Source of the DNA: Solirubrobacter deserti
GTDB lineage: Bacteria; Actinomycetota; Thermoleophilia; Solirubrobacterales; Solirubrobacteraceae
Assembly (NCBI RefSeq): GCF_003344625.1
Contig: NZ_QPKJ02000011.1
Span: 62,001-126,000 of the forward strand
Length of the DNA: 64,000 nucleotides
Reading direction: 5' to 3'
The notes beneath the pieces were generated by a model, which made no database searches, was not told where the DNA came from, and was given only the letters and a program-made list of their open reading frames with translations. Each line of letters starts with the position of its first letter. The first letter of the stretch is position 1. The position numbers and the translations under genes were made by a program. Shown here one piece after another: positions 60,471-64,000 of the stretch.

Positions 60471-61667
60471 CTAGGCGGCGCCGACGGCGCTGTGCGCGAG
60501 AAGCGCGGCGGCCACGGCGAGCGCGGCGAGCGTCCAGAGCAGCGGTGTGTAGCCGACGACGGAGACGTAGAGCGCCGCGGCGAACGGGCCCGCCGCGCGG
60601 GCGGCGGTCGTGATGCCACCGGCGACGCTGGCGATGGTGCCGTACGCGCCGGCGCCGTAGAGGTCCGCGATCGAGGTCGCGCGGGCGAGGGTCGCCATGC
60701 CGTTGCCCATGCCGAGGATCACGAGCCCGACGAGAACGGCGGCGGTGGAGTCGAGGGTGACGACGATCGTCACGCCCAAGGCGATCAGCGCGAAGACGCT
60801 CGCCGTCGCGAGCGGGGCGGGCAGGAGCGCCGCAGCGGGAGCGAACAGCAGCCGTCCGGGGATCTGCGACACGCCGATCAGTCCGACGGCGAAGGCCGCG
60901 AAGGCGGGCGAGTGGCCGCGCTCGAGCAGGAACGGGATCGTGAACACGGTCATCGCGATGGTGGCCAGCGAGGCGAGCACGAACGCGGTTGTGAGCAGCC
61001 AGAACGGTGTGGAGCGCAGGACGTCACGAGCGGCGATGGACGGCTCGGTGGCGTGCTCGGGCGCGTGCGCGGGCGCGGGGCGCAGGACGAACGCGTGGAG
61101 GGGAATCGTGATGACCGCCAGCACCACGGCCAGGATCAGCGCGGCGTCGCGCCAGCCGTGCGCGTCGATCAGCAGTTGCGAGAGCGGGAGGAAGATGAAG
61201 CTGGCCAGGGCGGCGACGAGCGTCATCGCGGTCATCGCGCGGCGACGCTCGTTCGCGACCGGGAAGTGCTTGGCGAGCACGGTGAAGGCCGGTTCGTAGA
61301 GCACCGCGGCCATGACGACACCGATGGCGGCCCAGACCAGGTAGAACGCGAGCAGCCCGTCGACCTGAGACCACGCGACGACGAGCAGCGACCCCACGAC
61401 CGACCCGACCGCCATCACCGTACGCGGGCTGTGGCGGTCCAGGTGGCGGCCGACGGCGACGCCCGCCACGGCGCAGACCGCGAGGGCGAGCGAGAACGCG
61501 CCCGTGAGCTGCGCCTCCGAGTAGCCGAGGTCCTGCTGCATCGGCACCAGGAACGCGGCGAAGGCGTAGTAGAGGATGCCCCAGGAGACCGTCTCGGTGA
61601 TCGAGAGCGCGGCGACGATCGCCCACGCCCGGGATGAGGGTTCAGCCGTGTGCGCGGGCGCGCTCAA
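60471..61667 (-). CDS. MFS transporter of the ars-linked cluster
   Basis: 398 aa, about 12 TMs, from TTG 61667, where TTGA overlaps the flavoprotein stop (a coupling also used at 2417-2420). Typical segments: SWGILYYAFAAFLVPMQQDLGYS and GRHLDRHSPRTVMAVGS. Its place in an ArsR-controlled operon suggests export of an arsenical or of the product made by the flavoprotein. It is not a member of the ArsB or Acr3 families. Confidence 0.85.
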   Translation of the reverse strand: MSAPAHTAEPSSRAWAIVAALSITETVSWGILYYAFAAFLVPMQQDLGYSEAQLTGAFSLALAVCAVAGVAVGRHLDRHSPRTVMAVGSVVGSLLVVAWSQVDGLLAFYLVWAAIGVVMAAVLYEPAFTVLAKHFPVANERRRAMTAMTLVAALASFIFLPLSQLLIDAHGWRDAALILAVVLAVITIPLHAFVLRPAPAHAPEHATEPSIAARDVLRSTPFWLLTTAFVLASLATIAMTVFTIPFLLERGHSPAFAAFAVGLIGVSQIPGRLLFAPAAALLPAPLATASVFALIALGVTIVVTLDSTAAVLVGLVILGMGNGMATLARATSIADLYGAGAYGTIASVAGGITTAARAAGPFAAALYVSVVGYTPLLWTLAALAVAAALLAHSAVGAA

Positions 61668-62995
61668 CGCGCTTGCACGTCGACCAGCGCGTCCCTCGTG
61701 GAGCCGCTGCCGCAGCAGGCCGACGCCGACGCGCCGGCCGTGGCGTCGGCGTCGGGGACCGGCGACCGGTTGCAGACGCCGGTCTCGGGCAGGACCAGCT
61801 CGACGCGATGCGCCGCCTCCCACTCCCCGGCGAGCGCGGCCACGACGGAGCGCACCTGCTCGTAGCCGGTGCGCAGCAGGAACGTCGGGGCGCGCCCGTA
61901 GCTCTTCATGCCGACGATGTAGACGCCGTTGTCCGGGTGCGTGAGCTCGTCGACGCCGTGGGGCGGCACCGACCCGCAGGAGTGCAGGTTCGGATCGATC
62001 AGCGGCGCGAGCGCGCGGGCGGCTTCCACGCGATCGTCGAGATCGAGGCGCAGCTCACCGAGCACGGTCAGGTCAGGGCGGAAGCCGGTGGCGGCGATCA
62101 CCTCGTCGGCGACGATCTCGCGCTCACCGTCGGCGAGCACGATCGACCCGTCGCGCGTGCTGACGACGCGTGTCTGGAACCCGCCGGCGAGCGCGATCGA
62201 GCCATCCTCCACGAGGCCGCGCACGGCGGCGCCGAGCGCTCCGCGCTCGGGCAGCTGGTCGTCTCCGCCGCCCCCGTACTTGCGCCCCGGCGCCTGGCCG
62301 CGGATGGCCCAGACGATCTGCGTCGCGGGCTCGGATTCGCGCAGCGCGACCAGATCGAGGATCGCGTTGAACGCCGAGTGTCCGCTGCCCACGACCACGA
62401 CCCGCTTGCCCGCGTAGCGGGCGCGGGCCGTGTCGAGCACGTCCGGGATGCCGTAGGCGATCCGGTCAGCGAGCGCGCGCTCACCGGCCGCGCGCAGGCC
62501 GCCGGCGCCCAGCGGATTGGGCTGTGTCCAGGTGCCGGAAGCGTCGATCACCGCGCTGGCGACGTAGCGGCGCTCGCTGCCGTCCTCGTCGACCACCAGC
62601 TCGAACGGCGCTTCGTCCCGACCCGCGTCCTTGAGCTTGTCGACGCCTTCACGCGTGACGCCGGTGACGCGCGCGCCGAGCCGCAGCGCGGCGGCGATCT
62701 CCGGCGTCGCGGCCAGGGGCTCGAGGTAGCGCTCGACGAGCTCCGCGCCCGTGGGATAGCCCTCGCTCGGGGGAGCGTCCCAGCCGTGCCGGTCCAGCAG
62801 TTCGACGGCGGCCGGGTCGACGTTGAACTCCCACGGCGAGAAGACGCGCACGTGGCTCCACTCCCGGACGCTCGCGCCGACGCGGTCGCCCGCCTCGAAG
62901 ACGATGGGCTGCAGACCGCGGGCGACCAGGTGGGCGGCGGCCGCCAAGCCGACCGGACCGGCGCCGATCACCGCGACAGGGTTGGAGGGATTCAT
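61664..62995 (-). CDS. FAD/NAD(P)-binding flavoprotein, ArsO-like
   Basis: 443 aa. An N-terminal FAD motif VIGAGPVGLAAAAHLVARG and a second Rossmann motif (VVVVGSGHSAFNAILDLV, about 200) give a monooxygenase/thioredoxin-reductase-like layout. EWSHVRVFSPWEFNVDP is characteristic of this actinobacterial group. The C-terminus ends in a Cys pair (ASACCGSGS), which may bind As(III). ArsO-type flavoproteins occur in ars operons, but their reaction is unsettled. Promoter and operators lie at 63016-63082. Confidence 0.83.
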   Translation of the reverse strand: MNPSNPVAVIGAGPVGLAAAAHLVARGLQPIVFEAGDRVGASVREWSHVRVFSPWEFNVDPAAVELLDRHGWDAPPSEGYPTGAELVERYLEPLAATPEIAAALRLGARVTGVTREGVDKLKDAGRDEAPFELVVDEDGSERRYVASAVIDASGTWTQPNPLGAGGLRAAGERALADRIAYGIPDVLDTARARYAGKRVVVVGSGHSAFNAILDLVALRESEPATQIVWAIRGQAPGRKYGGGGDDQLPERGALGAAVRGLVEDGSIALAGGFQTRVVSTRDGSIVLADGEREIVADEVIAATGFRPDLTVLGELRLDLDDRVEAARALAPLIDPNLHSCGSVPPHGVDELTHPDNGVYIVGMKSYGRAPTFLLRTGYEQVRSVVAALAGEWEAAHRVELVLPETGVCNRSPVPDADATAGASASACCGSGSTRDALVDVQAR

Positions 62996-63015
62996 GCTCT
63001 CAGCGCTCCTCGGGT

Positions 63016-63031
63016 ATCGAGAAATTTCGAT
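63016..63031. promoter_or_regulatory. ArsR box O1
   Basis: ATCGAGAAATTTCGAT, an ATCGA-N6-TCGAT site just downstream of the arsO-like -10 and about 20 bases before its ATG. It would block elongation or initiation of the flavoprotein-MFS operon. Confidence 0.65.
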
Positions 63032-63042
63032 GCGTTGCCGGG

Positions 63043-63087
63043 ACCGTAGCGGACGCGTTGCGAGAGATCAAGTTTTTTCGATATCCT
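63043..63087. promoter_or_regulatory. Divergent promoters of the flavoprotein operon and arsR1
   Basis: Minus strand: TTGATC (63071-63066), 17-bp spacer, TACGGT (63048-63043). Plus strand: TTGCGA (63058-63063), 18-bp spacer, TATCCT (63082-63087), then 7 bases to the arsR ATG, a leaderless start. ArsR box O2 overlaps the minus -35 and fills the plus spacer. Confidence 0.7.
63067..63082. promoter_or_regulatory. ArsR box O2
   Basis: ATCAAGTTTTTTCGAT, the same ATCRA-N6-TCGAT pattern as O1 and O3, 51 bases from O1. It is placed to block both divergent promoters. Confidence 0.65.
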
Positions 63088-63094
63088 GCAGGGC

Positions 63095-63424
63095 ATGACG
63101 TCGCTGCCCGTTGTGTCGTGTTGTCCCCCGCTCGGGGCGCCACGCCTGAGCGACGACGAGGTGGTCGAGCTCGAGCGCGTCTTCAAGGCGCTCGCCGACC
63201 GGCACCGCGTACGCATCCTCAACCGGCTGCTGTCGGCCGGTGGCGAGGCGGTCTGCGTGTGCGAGTTCGAGGACATGCTCGGCCTCAAGCAGTCAACCGT
63301 GAGCTACCACCTCAAGCAACTGCTCGAGGCCGGCATCGTCGAGCGCGAGAAGCGCGGCTCGTTCGCCTACTTCAGCTTGGCCGAAGGCGCACTGGCCTAC
63401 GTGCGCGGCCTGCTCGGCGAGTAG
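63095..63424 (+). CDS. arsR: ArsR-family repressor 1
   Basis: 109 aa winged-helix metal sensor. Cys pair near the N-terminus (VSCCPPLG) and CVCEFEDM before the recognition helix give the three-Cys arsenite site of the actinobacterial type. HTH is LGLKQSTVSYHLKQLLEAGI. It is divergent from the flavoprotein-MFS operon and probably represses it and itself through O1/O2. It ends one base from the convergent arsR2 stop. Confidence 0.92.
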   Translation: MTSLPVVSCCPPLGAPRLSDDEVVELERVFKALADRHRVRILNRLLSAGGEAVCVCEFEDMLGLKQSTVSYHLKQLLEAGIVEREKRGSFAYFSLAEGALAYVRGLLGE

Positions 63425-63425
63425 C

Positions 63426-63782
63426 TCAGCCGAGCCAGGCGGCCAGCTCGTCGAGCGCGCCCGGGAGGACGTAGTAGTACGCCCACAGGCCCTGCCGCTC
63501 GGAGTCGACGATGCCGGCCTCCCGCAACTTCTTGAGGTGATGGCTGATCGTCGGCTGAGCCACGTCGAACAGCGGGATCAGCTCGTGCACGCACACCTTG
63601 CCGGCGTGCTTGCGCAGCACGTCGACGAGCTGCAGCCGGATCGGGTCACCCAAGGCCTTGGCGACCTCGGCCATGCGCGCAGCATGCTCGCGCTCGACGT
63701 CCGGGTAGACGACCGGCTCACAGCACGGGCCGGAGCCGTTGGGCCGCTTCGTCTTCGGCGTCAGCTCCATATCGATGGCCAT
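63426..63782 (-). CDS. arsR: ArsR-family repressor 2
   Basis: 118 aa. The Cys pair in GPCCEPV near residue 20 and the single Cys in KVCVHELI match the Corynebacterium ArsR-type As(III) site. The HTH is FDVAQPTISHHLKKLREAGI. Box O3 overlaps its start codon. It lies 17 bases after arsC on the same strand, and the order arsC-arsR2 is unusual because the regulator is usually first. Confidence 0.92.
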   Translation of the reverse strand: MAIDMELTPKTKRPNGSGPCCEPVVYPDVEREHAARMAEVAKALGDPIRLQLVDVLRKHAGKVCVHELIPLFDVAQPTISHHLKKLREAGIVDSERQGLWAYYYVLPGALDELAAWLG

Positions 63783-63786
63783 CGAT
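63771..63786. promoter_or_regulatory. ArsR box O3 over the arsR2 start codon
   Basis: ATCGATGGCCATCGAT, a perfect 16-bp palindrome that also fits ATCGA-N6-TCGAT. It contains the arsR2 ATG. A TAGGAT box (63795-63790) 7 bases upstream may serve a leaderless internal promoter. Confidence 0.6.
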
Positions 63787-63799
63787 GCGATCCTAGCGA

Positions 63800-64000
63800 T
63801 CAGCTCGCGTCCAGCTCAGCCACGAGCTCGTCGATCCGGTGCGCGATGTCCTCGCGCAGCTCGCGGACGGCGTCGACGGACTGGCCCTTCGGATCGGGGA
63901 GCTCCCAGTCGATGTAGCGCTTGCCCGGAATGAACGGGCACGCGTCGCCGCAGCCCATGGTCACGACGACATCGGCCTGCTGGGCCAGCGCCGGCGTGAG
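63800..64000 (-). CDS. arsC: Arsenate reductase ArsC, low-MW phosphatase type (partial)
   Basis: Only the C-terminal 66 residues are in the window. Translation gives VVVTMGCGDACPFIPGKRYI, then DWELPDPKGQ, followed by a helix to the stop at 63800. TMGCGDACP and the DWELPDP motif are diagnostic of thioredoxin- or mycothiol-linked ArsC, which reduces As(V) to As(III). The active-site CX5R lies beyond the window edge. Confidence 0.9.
   Translation of the reverse strand, partial: LTPALAQQADVVVTMGCGDACPFIPGKRYIDWELPDPKGQSVDAVRELREDIAHRIDELVAELDAS

Overview
The window is GC-rich actinobacterial DNA. The best guess is the order Solirubrobacterales (class Thermoleophilia, e.g. Solirubrobacter or Conexibacter). 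Evidence: GC-rich third codon positions throughout, OpcA beside glucose-6-phosphate dehydrogenase, frequent TTG/GTG starts, many leaderless promoters, PKD-type quinoproteins and unusually long secreted beta-propeller proteins. No rRNA, tRNA, CRISPR array, transposase or phage gene was seen. No gene-free stretch exceeds 300 bases.

Region 1 (1-14.7 kb, almost all minus strand) is central carbon metabolism: tkt, a secreted EEP nuclease/phosphatase, then a tightly packed run pgi-gnd-zwf-opcA-pgl-ROK kinase-rpiB-small Cys/His protein-GNAT. Stops and starts mostly touch or overlap. Transaldolase, the usual partner, is absent here. A partial PQQ-type sugar dehydrogenase with a PKD domain lies at the left edge.

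Region 2 (14.7-35.7 kb) is mixed: msrB, a MacB-like ABC ATPase plus FtsX-type permease plus metallophosphoesterase unit, a YCF48-like propeller, DoxX, an APH-like kinase, a TetR/MFS divergent pair, PepF, an M20 deacetylase, a degenerate ABC ATPase, an XRE-cupin regulator, a PEP-mutase-like enzyme, a methyltransferase, a LacI regulator, infA, ogt, a 35-aa zinc ribbon and an alpha-glucan phosphorylase.

Region 3 (35.7-50.9 kb) is cell-envelope and secreted proteins: a 1715-aa propeller/Ig protein, two zinc-ribbon membrane proteins, a proteinase K-like subtilase, an HtaA heme-binding protein behind an iron-box-like palindrome, a Tat-exported cyclase, and an ECF sigma factor with its membrane partner.

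Region 4 (50.9-60.4 kb) has an atypical FtsH protease translationally coupled to a 1536-aa membrane-anchored protein whose phosphoesterase-like domain has lost its metal ligands. It also holds a DHDPS-family enzyme and a formaldehyde-dehydrogenase-like alcohol dehydrogenase with its small partner.

Region 5 (60.4-64 kb) looks like an arsenic-resistance locus: arsC (partial), two ArsR repressors, an ArsO-like flavoprotein and an MFS transporter. Three matching palindromes (ATCRA-N6-TCGAT) sit at its promoters.

The main non-coding signals are a ~45-bp dispersed repeat found three times beside stop codons, an 88-bp palindromic element inserted in frame in the FtsX-type permease, and several GC-rich terminator hairpins without U-tracts.
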